A DNA stretch of 64,000 nucleotides from Mucilaginibacter pankratovii (lineage in GTDB: Bacteria; Bacteroidota; Bacteroidia; Sphingobacteriales; Sphingobacteriaceae). The first letter of the stretch is position 1. Each line of letters opens with the position of its first letter. A model generated the notes under the pieces. The model searched no databases. It saw nothing but the letters and a program-made list of their open reading frames with translations, and was not told the origin of the DNA. A program made the position numbers and the translations under genes. Shown here piece after piece: positions 1 to 6,294 of the stretch. The stretch covers positions 62,001 to 126,000 of the forward strand of contig NZ_JACWMY010000011.1 of assembly GCF_014773265.1 (NCBI RefSeq), read 5' to 3'.

Positions 1-39
1 CATGATTGAGCTATTTGGTTTTTTATATTAATGCGCCTG

Positions 40-912
40 TTATAAATCAGCAATAGAAAACTTATCTATCAACAGATTTAAGAGTTTATCGTGTATCTGG
101 ATATACGCAGGGTCGTGAACAATGTCTTTTTTATTACGGGGGCGGCTAAGCGGTATATCAACAATTTCTTTGATGGTAGCCGCCGGGCCGTTATTCATCA
201 CCACTACCCTGTCTGATAAAAATATGGCCTCTTCAATATCATGCGTAACCATAATGATGGTTTTTTGCCTGTCATCCATCACCCAAAGCTTTAATAATTC
301 GATGTGCATGCTGCTTTTTGTTAAAGCATCAAGCGCGCCGAAGGGCTCATCAAGCAATAGTATTTTAGGGTTGATGGAAAAAGCACGCGCTATGGCCACC
401 CGCTGTTTCATACCGCCTGATAGCTGGCCCGGTAATTTATCTTTATGCTCCCATAAGTTAACCATTTTTAGGTTGGTTTCAACCAGTGCTGTTTTTTCGG
501 CAGCTGTTTTATCTTTCAAGGCTGCATCAACGGCAACATAAATATTTCTGTAAACCGTAAGCCATGGCAATAACGAATAGTTTTGAAAAACTATCCCCCT
601 GTCGGGGCCGGGTGAGGTTACTTTTTTGCCGTTAGCATATACCTCGCCACTGGTAGGTTTTACCATGCCGCTTATGGTACTCATCAGGGTTGATTTACCA
701 CAACCCGAGTGGCCTATCAATGCCACTATTTCGCCTTTCCGTACCGTCAGATCAATCTCCTTTACGGCAGTGTATATACCTTTCGGCGTTTTAAAGCTTA
801 CGGTTACATTATTTATTTGAATGCTTACCGGTTTAGTATCCTGATCCAAAAGGTGTTCGTCAACTACCGAAACGCCTTCGTCTGATAGTGATATTGTTGA
901 TGTATTACTCAT
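40..912 (-). CDS. nrtD: Nitrate/nitrite-type ABC transporter, ATP-binding subunit
   Basis: ATPase of the NrtD/SsuB/TauB family, expected to energise uptake of nitrate or nitrite from the cytoplasmic face of the inner membrane. Of its 290 residues, Walker A (GHSGCGKST) lies at 67-75, the ABC signature LSGGMKQR at 164-171 and Walker B ILLLDEP at 184-190. The first 30 residues are an extra N-terminal stretch. It is the last visible gene of a minus-strand operon (porin, nrtA, nrtB, nrtD), 25 bp after nrtB. A CAT at 1-3 could be the start codon of the next operon gene, outside the window. The family also includes sulfonate and taurine transporters; nitrate is inferred from the neighbouring nirBD and cobA. 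Confidence 0.85.
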   Translation of the reverse strand: MSNTSTISLSDEGVSVVDEHLLDQDTKPVSIQINNVTVSFKTPKGIYTAVKEIDLTVRKGEIVALIGHSGCGKSTLMSTISGMVKPTSGEVYANGKKVTSPGPDRGIVFQNYSLLPWLTVYRNIYVAVDAALKDKTAAEKTALVETNLKMVNLWEHKDKLPGQLSGGMKQRVAIARAFSINPKILLLDEPFGALDALTKSSMHIELLKLWVMDDRQKTIIMVTHDIEEAIFLSDRVVVMNNGPAATIKEIVDIPLSRPRNKKDIVHDPAYIQIHDKLLNLLIDKFSIADL

Positions 913-937
913 AAATTACACTTTTAAATAATGATTT

Positions 938-1723
938 TTAAACCGCGTACGAGAATTTCTTTTGCAGCCAGGTAAAACACACATCAAGCAGGGAGCCTAC
1001 TATGCCTATGATAATTATAGCCACCAAAATTTTGGCTACGCTGCCCCCGTTAAAGCCTTCTTCCCAAACAAAATTGCCCAGCCCTATTCCGCCCGATAAC
1101 ATTTCGCCGGCAACTATAACCATCCAGGCAATACCTATAGATAGCCTGAGCCCGGTGATAATATGCGGCAAACTAAAGGGCAATAGTATTTTGCTGAGGT
1201 AGCTCCAGGTAGAAAAACCGAAGGCTTTGCTTACGTTTTTATGATCCTGCGGGATACTGGATGCGCCAAAAGCGGCGTTTATTAAGGTTGGCCATATACA
1301 GCATATAAATATCATGAAGATACTTGCCTTTGGCGAGTCCTGAAAAATGGCCAGGCCCAGCGGAAACCAGGCAAGTGGCGAAACAGGCTTTAAAATTTGC
1401 ACCATAGGGTTAATAATGCGCATGGCAATTTTGCTGCTGCCCATCATAAGCCCAATGGGAATGGCAAACAGGCTGCCTAAGCCAAAACCAATACCCACCC
1501 TGGCGAGCGAGCTTAGTAACTTGGTCATGATCCCCTTCTGGTCGGCATCGTTTTGAAAAGGTTGCTGTATTACCTCTTTAAATACCGCCCAGGTAGCCAG
1601 CGGAGTAGGTATCTCGTTCTTGGTAAGTTTGGCTATCAGAGCCCAAATACCGCCCATAATTACCATTCCGGCCACAAAATACCCTACCGACACCGCCGTT
1701 TTTATTGAAAATAAATTCTTCAT
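938..1723 (-). CDS. nrtB: Nitrate/nitrite-type ABC transporter, permease subunit
   Basis: Inner-membrane permease of the BPD_transp_1 (NrtB/SsuC) family, 261 residues, which pairs with the ATPase encoded directly downstream. It shows about six hydrophobic segments, starting with one near residues 11-30. The EAA-type cytoplasmic loop is in the middle third (AFGFSTWSYLSKILLPFSLPH region). Its length is normal for the family. It follows nrtA after a 75-bp spacer that holds a strong hairpin. Substrate specificity cannot be read from the permease and is inferred from the nirBD/cobA neighbourhood. Confidence 0.85.
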   Translation of the reverse strand: MKNLFSIKTAVSVGYFVAGMVIMGGIWALIAKLTKNEIPTPLATWAVFKEVIQQPFQNDADQKGIMTKLLSSLARVGIGFGLGSLFAIPIGLMMGSSKIAMRIINPMVQILKPVSPLAWFPLGLAIFQDSPKASIFMIFICCIWPTLINAAFGASSIPQDHKNVSKAFGFSTWSYLSKILLPFSLPHIITGLRLSIGIAWMVIVAGEMLSGGIGLGNFVWEEGFNGGSVAKILVAIIIIGIVGSLLDVCFTWLQKKFSYAV

Positions 1724-1746
1724 ATCATTTTAAGTGTTTTAGCAAA

Positions 1747-1776
1747 TTTTGCCGGGATAAACAGCACCCGGCAAAA
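1747..1776 (-). promoter_or_regulatory. Hairpin between nrtA and nrtB
   Basis: A perfect 10-bp inverted repeat, TTTTGCCGGG (1747-1756) and CCCGGCAAAA (1767-1776), with a 10-nt loop, sits about 20 bp after the nrtA stop. It would fold in the operon mRNA. Such stems after a binding-protein gene commonly protect the upstream message from 3' decay or partly terminate transcription, giving more binding protein than membrane subunits. The role is inferred; the fold is visible. Confidence 0.6.
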
Positions 1777-1798
1777 ATCTACCTCAATTAACTACTAA

Positions 1799-3016
1799 CT
1801 ATTTTTTTGAGCCCGCTATATATGGCGCAGGGTTCTTCGGGTCGAAGACGATTGTTTCCAGGTTTGTTTTAAAAGGTTTCATATCCTCCTGTACGGGGAC
1901 ACCCATGCTTTTAGCAACCTCGGTGTACAAATCGTCCATAATTAATTTCTGCGCTATTGCGTTGTAATCGGGCGCTGTGCTGATCATACCAAAGCGCATA
2001 TACTGGGCCATAAACCATATTCCGTACGATAGTTTTGGCGTATTCACTATGCCATTATTATAAAACGTCATATAGTCGTCTTTATACTTTTGCACACCCA
2101 TATCGCAGCCAATTTCGGTAGATCCCATTAAACGGGCCTCAATTACCTGTACCGGGGCATTTACGTAGTTTGGCTTGCTTAGCAGCAGTGCCGCTTTTTT
2201 GCGGTTGCTCATCACATCAAGCCACTTACAGGCCTCAATAAGGGCTTTCATTACATTTTTAAGATCTTCCTTATCAGTTTCGGCGAAGGCTTTATTGGCT
2301 ACCAGTGCTTTTTCGGGGTGGTTTTTCCATATATCCTGGCTGGAGATCTGGGTAAAACCGATACCCTGGGTAGCAGCTACGCCATTCCATGGTTCGCCTA
2401 CGCTAAACCCTTCCATATTATCAACCCGCATATTAGCTACCATCTGCGGCGGCGGTATGGTAATAATACCTACCGATTTTGAATTTACACCGCAGGCAGC
2501 CAGCCAGTTGCGTAACCATATATCGTGTGTGCCACCCGGAAACGTCATGGCAAAGGTTACTTCCTTGTGTGCTTTTACAGATTTGATAGCGGCTGCTACC
2601 TTCTTAAGATCCCTGAAGCCAACCAGCCCGCAAAAATCTTTAGAAAGGGTAATGGCCTGCCCGTTGTTATTTAGTATCATGGCTATCTTCATTTCAGAAC
2701 CAGCCTTGCCACCTATACCTGTATAAACCGAAAACGGCATGGAGAACAGGCAATGCGCGGCATCCAGCTCGCCATTTAAAATTTTATCGCGGATCACCGC
2801 CCACGATGCCTCTTTGGATAGTTGTACATCAACCCCATACTTTGCAAAAAAGCCCATCTCTTTTGCAATAACCAGGGGGGCACAATCTGTTAAGGGAATA
2901 AAACCCAGTTTAATAACCCTTTTAGGTGGCCTGGCAGCAGCGCCGCTTGCCAGTATCAACAGGCACAAACACCATAACAATACGGGCTTGCAATATTTTT
3001 GTATGTATATATTCAT
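1799..3016 (-). CDS. nrtA: ABC transporter substrate-binding protein, NrtA/CmpA family
   Basis: Periplasmic binding protein, 405 residues, expected to capture nitrate or nitrite and deliver it to the NrtB/NrtD complex. The N-terminus has a hydrophobic export segment (about residues 10-28, ending ASGAAA) and no clear lipobox. The family pattern KLGFIPLTDCAPLVIAKEMGFF follows directly, with the FAMTFPGGTHDIWLRNWL and GFSVGEPWNG regions typical of NrtA/CmpA. It lies 26 bp after the porin gene and is followed by a stabilising-type hairpin. Bicarbonate (CmpA) or another small anion remains possible, but the nitrite reductase next door favours nitrate/nitrite. Confidence 0.85.
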   Translation of the reverse strand: MNIYIQKYCKPVLLWCLCLLILASGAAARPPKRVIKLGFIPLTDCAPLVIAKEMGFFAKYGVDVQLSKEASWAVIRDKILNGELDAAHCLFSMPFSVYTGIGGKAGSEMKIAMILNNNGQAITLSKDFCGLVGFRDLKKVAAAIKSVKAHKEVTFAMTFPGGTHDIWLRNWLAACGVNSKSVGIITIPPPQMVANMRVDNMEGFSVGEPWNGVAATQGIGFTQISSQDIWKNHPEKALVANKAFAETDKEDLKNVMKALIEACKWLDVMSNRKKAALLLSKPNYVNAPVQVIEARLMGSTEIGCDMGVQKYKDDYMTFYNNGIVNTPKLSYGIWFMAQYMRFGMISTAPDYNAIAQKLIMDDLYTEVAKSMGVPVQEDMKPFKTNLETIVFDPKNPAPYIAGSKK

Positions 3017-3042
3017 TTTAGGGGTATTTTATGTTTTTTAAA

Positions 3043-4650
3043 TTATTGTTTAATGGCAACCGGCTTAGCGTAAAAAAAGTCGGGAGTGAATTTTATCATC
3101 ACATAGGCCCAGGTAGCGGTTTTATTAAAGGTAGCCGCAGTAGCATCGTTTACCGCCTGAGCTTTGGCAAAGGGCAGGCTATTGGTACCCTTCATCAGCG
3201 AGTAACCCAGCTCTATGTTGGTAAACTTGTTTGCAGTATAGCTAAAAAGCAGGTCGGCCTCTTTACCCAGGTTTTTGCCAATAACTGTTCCGTCGGCCTT
3301 TTTCATATCTTTATTAAGCGAAAACGAATGCAGATCGAGCCCCAATGCAAAGGTGTTGGCCGTGTATTTGAATTTAAGGTATGGGTTATTCAACCCGCCC
3401 TTAGGCGATCCGGTGCCTGCATAAAAATAATCCATGTAGCCCCAAAACTTATGCGGCGTGCCGTACAATGGGTCGAATGAGTTGTTTTTACCTGCGGCAA
3501 TATCTGAAGTTGAGCTACCCGAAACTACATCATAACCGGGTGTTATACTAAAGAGGCCTTTTTGATAGGTGGCGGCTATAGTATAATGGTACGCGTTCAT
3601 CTTCTTCTCGTCTCTGTCCTTGCCGGATTGACGGTAGTAAGCTGCCTGTATAGCAATTTTGCCAAAACCAGATGCGTTGCCAATAGTGGGGCTAAGCATT
3701 AAACCATAAGTATAGCGCCTGTTTATACCATAGTCATAAGTATCGGCACTGCCATTGGGAGCAAACCGGCGGCCATAAACATATCCCGTGGCGGCGGCCC
3801 CTACCGAATCGAGCCGGTATTTACCAAAATTATCATTGAAGAGCAGTATCGACAGCTTGGTTTGGTCAATTTTTTTGCTGATGTACAAGCTGGTGAACGA
3901 CTTATAGTTTTGCGTTGCGCCATTGGTACCCGCGGGGTTTGTAAACACGGGCGTGCCCGCTTTTGAGCTATTATTTGCCGCGCTGCCGCCAGTAGCTAAC
4001 GGAAGCATGCCTGCGGGGAGCGGCACAAGCGTACCCGCACTGTTTTTAATATACGCAGGTAAATTACCCGGCAGATAATTACTGTTGGTTATACCTGCAG
4101 CATCGGTGTTTTGGTTGTATGCAACACCAAGGTCTACCTGCCAGCCGTGGTGCATAGCCTTTAATAAGGCCATATCGTGCTGGCGCGCCTGCTGCAGCCA
4201 GTCCAGATTACCAATAAGGCGCGAATCATCGTAGATCAGTTCCTGCCTGCCTATTTTTAAGGTAAGCATATCCAATAGCTTAAACCTTACATTGGTATCG
4301 GCTTTGTTGGCAAGGGTTAGCTCTGCCCAGCCTTCGTGCAGCATAAAACGATTTCCATCTGCGAGTGATATAGTAGAAGCATCCGCCCCCCACACCCGTA
4401 TGTCCTGCACGCTAACGCCAAAGGTTAACAGATCCCATTTGTAGCCAAAATTTAAGCGGGTGCGCTGCGAAATAAAATTGGCATTTTTTGCGCCGTTTGG
4501 CACCAGGTTACCGTAACCGTTACGGCTTTCGGCGCGGGCGCGCAATTGCCCAACCAGGCTAAACTGAGCCCTTACAGTGGTGATTTGAAAACAGCCGAAA
4601 ATTAAAAATACGGCAAATATTATGATTTTATAACGTACATTTTTATACAT
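3043..4650 (-). CDS. Outer-membrane porin, alginate-export family
   Basis: A 535-residue outer-membrane beta-barrel with an N-terminal signal peptide (hydrophobic residues about 8-27) and the alginate-export (Alginate_exp) type barrel repeats: a LRARAESRNGYG-like opening, then many alternating aromatic strands ending in a C-terminal Phe-rich strand (YVMIKFTPDFFYAK). Proteins of this group are often found beside nitrate or nitrite transport genes in Bacteroidota and probably let the anion cross the outer membrane. It is the first gene of the operon with nrtA, nrtB and nrtD, and diverges from the Crp/FNR-type gene. No alginate genes are nearby, so an alginate role is unlikely. Confidence 0.8.
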   Translation of the reverse strand: MYKNVRYKIIIFAVFLIFGCFQITTVRAQFSLVGQLRARAESRNGYGNLVPNGAKNANFISQRTRLNFGYKWDLLTFGVSVQDIRVWGADASTISLADGNRFMLHEGWAELTLANKADTNVRFKLLDMLTLKIGRQELIYDDSRLIGNLDWLQQARQHDMALLKAMHHGWQVDLGVAYNQNTDAAGITNSNYLPGNLPAYIKNSAGTLVPLPAGMLPLATGGSAANNSSKAGTPVFTNPAGTNGATQNYKSFTSLYISKKIDQTKLSILLFNDNFGKYRLDSVGAAATGYVYGRRFAPNGSADTYDYGINRRYTYGLMLSPTIGNASGFGKIAIQAAYYRQSGKDRDEKKMNAYHYTIAATYQKGLFSITPGYDVVSGSSTSDIAAGKNNSFDPLYGTPHKFWGYMDYFYAGTGSPKGGLNNPYLKFKYTANTFALGLDLHSFSLNKDMKKADGTVIGKNLGKEADLLFSYTANKFTNIELGYSLMKGTNSLPFAKAQAVNDATAATFNKTATWAYVMIKFTPDFFYAKPVAIKQ

Positions 4651-4694
4651 TTGGTTTGGTTTTTTATTTGTTAAAGCGATTAAAAACTGTTTGA

Positions 4695-4745
4695 CCCTGT
4701 CTGGGAATGCGACCTCCCGGCAGGGCTTTTTTATTATTTTTTTAT
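4695..4745 (+). terminator. GC-rich hairpin followed by T-run in porin leader region
   Basis: CCCTG...GGGA (from 4695) pairs with TCCC...CAGGG (to 4725), with a small bulge, and on the plus strand is followed by TTTTTTATTATTTTTTT. On the plus strand this has the shape of an intrinsic terminator, yet no plus-strand gene lies before it. On the minus strand it would be a structured 5' leader about 45-75 nt before the porin start codon. Which strand uses it is not decidable from sequence. Confidence 0.45.
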
Positions 4746-4850
4746 TTTTATCATAGGCAGCGGCTATTGTTGTTTTTAGAGCGATTCATTATTATAAATA
4801 TATCATAATTAATGATTAAATACAATTTTTATCGTTTTAAAAGCAATTTT

Positions 4851-4866
4851 TATGATTAAAATCATA
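4851..4866. promoter_or_regulatory. Candidate FNR/Crp-family operator
   Basis: Perfect palindrome TATGATTAAAATCATA. Its core TGAT-N4-ATCA has the spacing and half-site of the FNR consensus TTGAT-N4-ATCAA, with the outermost T replaced by A. It lies between the porin gene and the gene for the FNR-like regulator, so it could serve either or both. A half-site AAATCATACAA is also seen at 8934-8944, upstream of nirB and cobA. Confidence 0.5.
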
Positions 4867-5076
4867 CAACAAGCCATTTTTTAGTAAAAATCTAAATTTT
4901 CATCACAAAAAATTGCTCAAAATGTAGTTTTGATAATTTTAAAGGCACTATAAAATGCATTTTAGTACGAAAATTTATGATATAACTTATATTTAACAGA
5001 TATTTTACACTAAAAACAGCAAATAATCATTCATTTAATCATAATTTAGGCCACCAAAAGCACAAAAAAGCTATAA

Positions 5077-5772
5077 ATGAAAAAAAACACCCAATGCGAT
5101 AACCAGTCTTGTTTTTTGTGCAGAAGCTGTATAAAAGAGTGGCTGCCAGCAGTTGCCGCCAACAAAAGAAACTTTGTTGCTAAAAAAGGACAGGTAATTT
5201 TCAGCGAGGGCGACCCGGTTACCGGGATCTATTTTGTTTACGAGGGAAATGTAAAAGTACATAAGAAGTGGGGGCCCGATAAAGAACTCATCATTCGTTT
5301 TGCTAATAAGGGCGCTATTTTTGGGCACAGGGTTTTAGGCAAACAGGCCGCTAATTACCCTATATCGGCTACAGCTTTAGAGGAAAGCCTGATATGTTAC
5401 GTGAATATGGATTTTTTTGAGGCCACACTGAAAGTAAACCCGGGCTTTACTTATGACCTGATGCTGTTTTTTGCCGAGGAATTAAAAGAGGCTGAGCGCA
5501 AAATGCGCAACCTGGCGCACATGCCAGTAAAGGGACGGGTAGCACAGGCGTTGATATCTCTTAAAGAGCAGTTTGGCACCAACGGGGAAGGGCACGTAGA
5601 TATAGAACTTACCCGGCAGGACCTGGCCTCTTACGCAGGCGCTACCTACGAAACCGTTTTTAGGGTGGTGAACGAGATGATACAGGAAGGCACCATTATT
5701 GCCAACGGTAAAAAAATAAGCATTACCGATACAGATAAGCTTTTTGCTTTAACACAGGATAGTACCCTGTAA
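5077..5772 (+). CDS. Crp/FNR-family transcription regulator with FNR-like cysteines
   Basis: A 231-residue regulator with an N-terminal cysteine cluster (C7, C12, C15, C18), a cyclic-nucleotide-binding-like beta-roll (about 30-125) and a C-terminal helix-turn-helix (about 150-220). A fifth cysteine, C107 in ESLICYVNMDF, aligns by eye with E. coli FNR C122 (TSMVCEIPF), a cluster ligand. The recognition helix reads ETVFR (192-196) against ETISR in FNR. This suggests an oxygen- or nitric-oxide-sensing iron-sulfur regulator of the nitrate/nitrite genes around it. The stop codon directly abuts the convergent nirD stop. Cluster binding is inferred; a redox-only or cluster-free regulator is possible. 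Confidence 0.85.
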   Translation: MKKNTQCDNQSCFLCRSCIKEWLPAVAANKRNFVAKKGQVIFSEGDPVTGIYFVYEGNVKVHKKWGPDKELIIRFANKGAIFGHRVLGKQAANYPISATALEESLICYVNMDFFEATLKVNPGFTYDLMLFFAEELKEAERKMRNLAHMPVKGRVAQALISLKEQFGTNGEGHVDIELTRQDLASYAGATYETVFRVVNEMIQEGTIIANGKKISITDTDKLFALTQDSTL

Positions 5773-6123
5773 TTAATCTATCCCTATAAAAACCCTGCCG
5801 TTCTCTACTTTCACCGGGTAGGTTTTAATAGCCATATCATCTTCGCCAAGGCATTCGCCGGTAAGCAGCGAAAATGTTTTTTTATGAAACGGACAAGCCA
5901 CTTTGGGCTCGCAGTTTTCGCCTGTACTGCCTATCATCCCGCGAGAAAGGGCCATCTGCTGTTTATGCGGACAAAGATTTTGGGTGGCATACCATTCGCC
6001 GCGGCGGCTAAAATTAAATATGGCAATTTGCTCGTCGCCATGCTTAATGCACGATCCGCCGTTATCCGGCACATCATCCACATAGCAGGCCAGTATCCAG
6101 TTAGTTGTTAATGTTGTTTCCAT
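5773..6123 (-). CDS. nirD: Nitrite reductase (NADH) small subunit, Rieske type
   Basis: NirD, 116 residues, partner of the NirB large subunit in cytoplasmic NADH-dependent reduction of nitrite to ammonium. It has the Rieske-like ligand pattern: CPH in NLCPHKQQ and CPFH in ACPFHKKTF, separated by a linker, so a [2Fe-2S] cluster can bind. Many NirD proteins of enteric bacteria have lost these ligands; this one keeps all four. It lies 171 bp downstream of nirB, behind a perfect inverted repeat. Confidence 0.88.
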   Translation of the reverse strand: METTLTTNWILACYVDDVPDNGGSCIKHGDEQIAIFNFSRRGEWYATQNLCPHKQQMALSRGMIGSTGENCEPKVACPFHKKTFSLLTGECLGEDDMAIKTYPVKVENGRVFIGID

Positions 6124-6195
6124 GATTTTTTATATTTATTAGGCATCAATGCATGTTAACCCGGTAGTTTTTAATCTATTGATTATCAATTATTT

Positions 6196-6227
6196 AAAAG
6201 TTTACACTTGAAATTGTGTAAACTTTT
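6196..6227. promoter_or_regulatory. 12-bp perfect inverted repeat in the nirB-nirD spacer
   Basis: AAAAGTTTACAC (6196-6207) and GTGTAAACTTTT (6216-6227) are separated by 8 nt. A further copy of the half-site, GTAAACTTTT, follows immediately at 6228-6237. In the nirB-nirD mRNA it would form a hairpin ending in a short U run; as DNA it looks like a repressor or activator site with a third half-site. Either an operator or an attenuator/processing stem fits. Confidence 0.5.
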
Positions 6228-6294
6228 GTAAACTTTTTTAAGTCTTCAACTACCTTTTTTTTTTATTTTTACTGTTGAATTTTGACTTAAATCC

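Larger units (their letters stand above)
4651..5076. other. AT-rich divergent intergenic region (porin / FNR-like regulator)
   Basis: A 426-bp spacer between two divergent genes with no plausible coding sequence. It holds a GC-rich hairpin at 4695-4725, a perfect palindrome at 4851-4866 and a TAGTTTTG -7-like element at 4925-4932. The sequence TCATAATTTAG near 5038 also occurs upstream of nirB (8949 on), which hints at a shared control element, though AT-rich spacers share short words by chance. Confidence 0.6.

Noticed and set aside
3043..4650. Porin as evidence for alginate metabolism
   Set aside because: The alginate-export name describes the barrel fold; there are no alginate genes here, and the operon is of the nitrate transport type.
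6178..6190. ATTGAT-T-ATCAAT near nirD as an FNR box
   Set aside because: The half-sites are right but the spacing is 1 nt instead of 4, so a dimer of an FNR-type regulator would not fit; kept only as part of the repeat-rich spacer.
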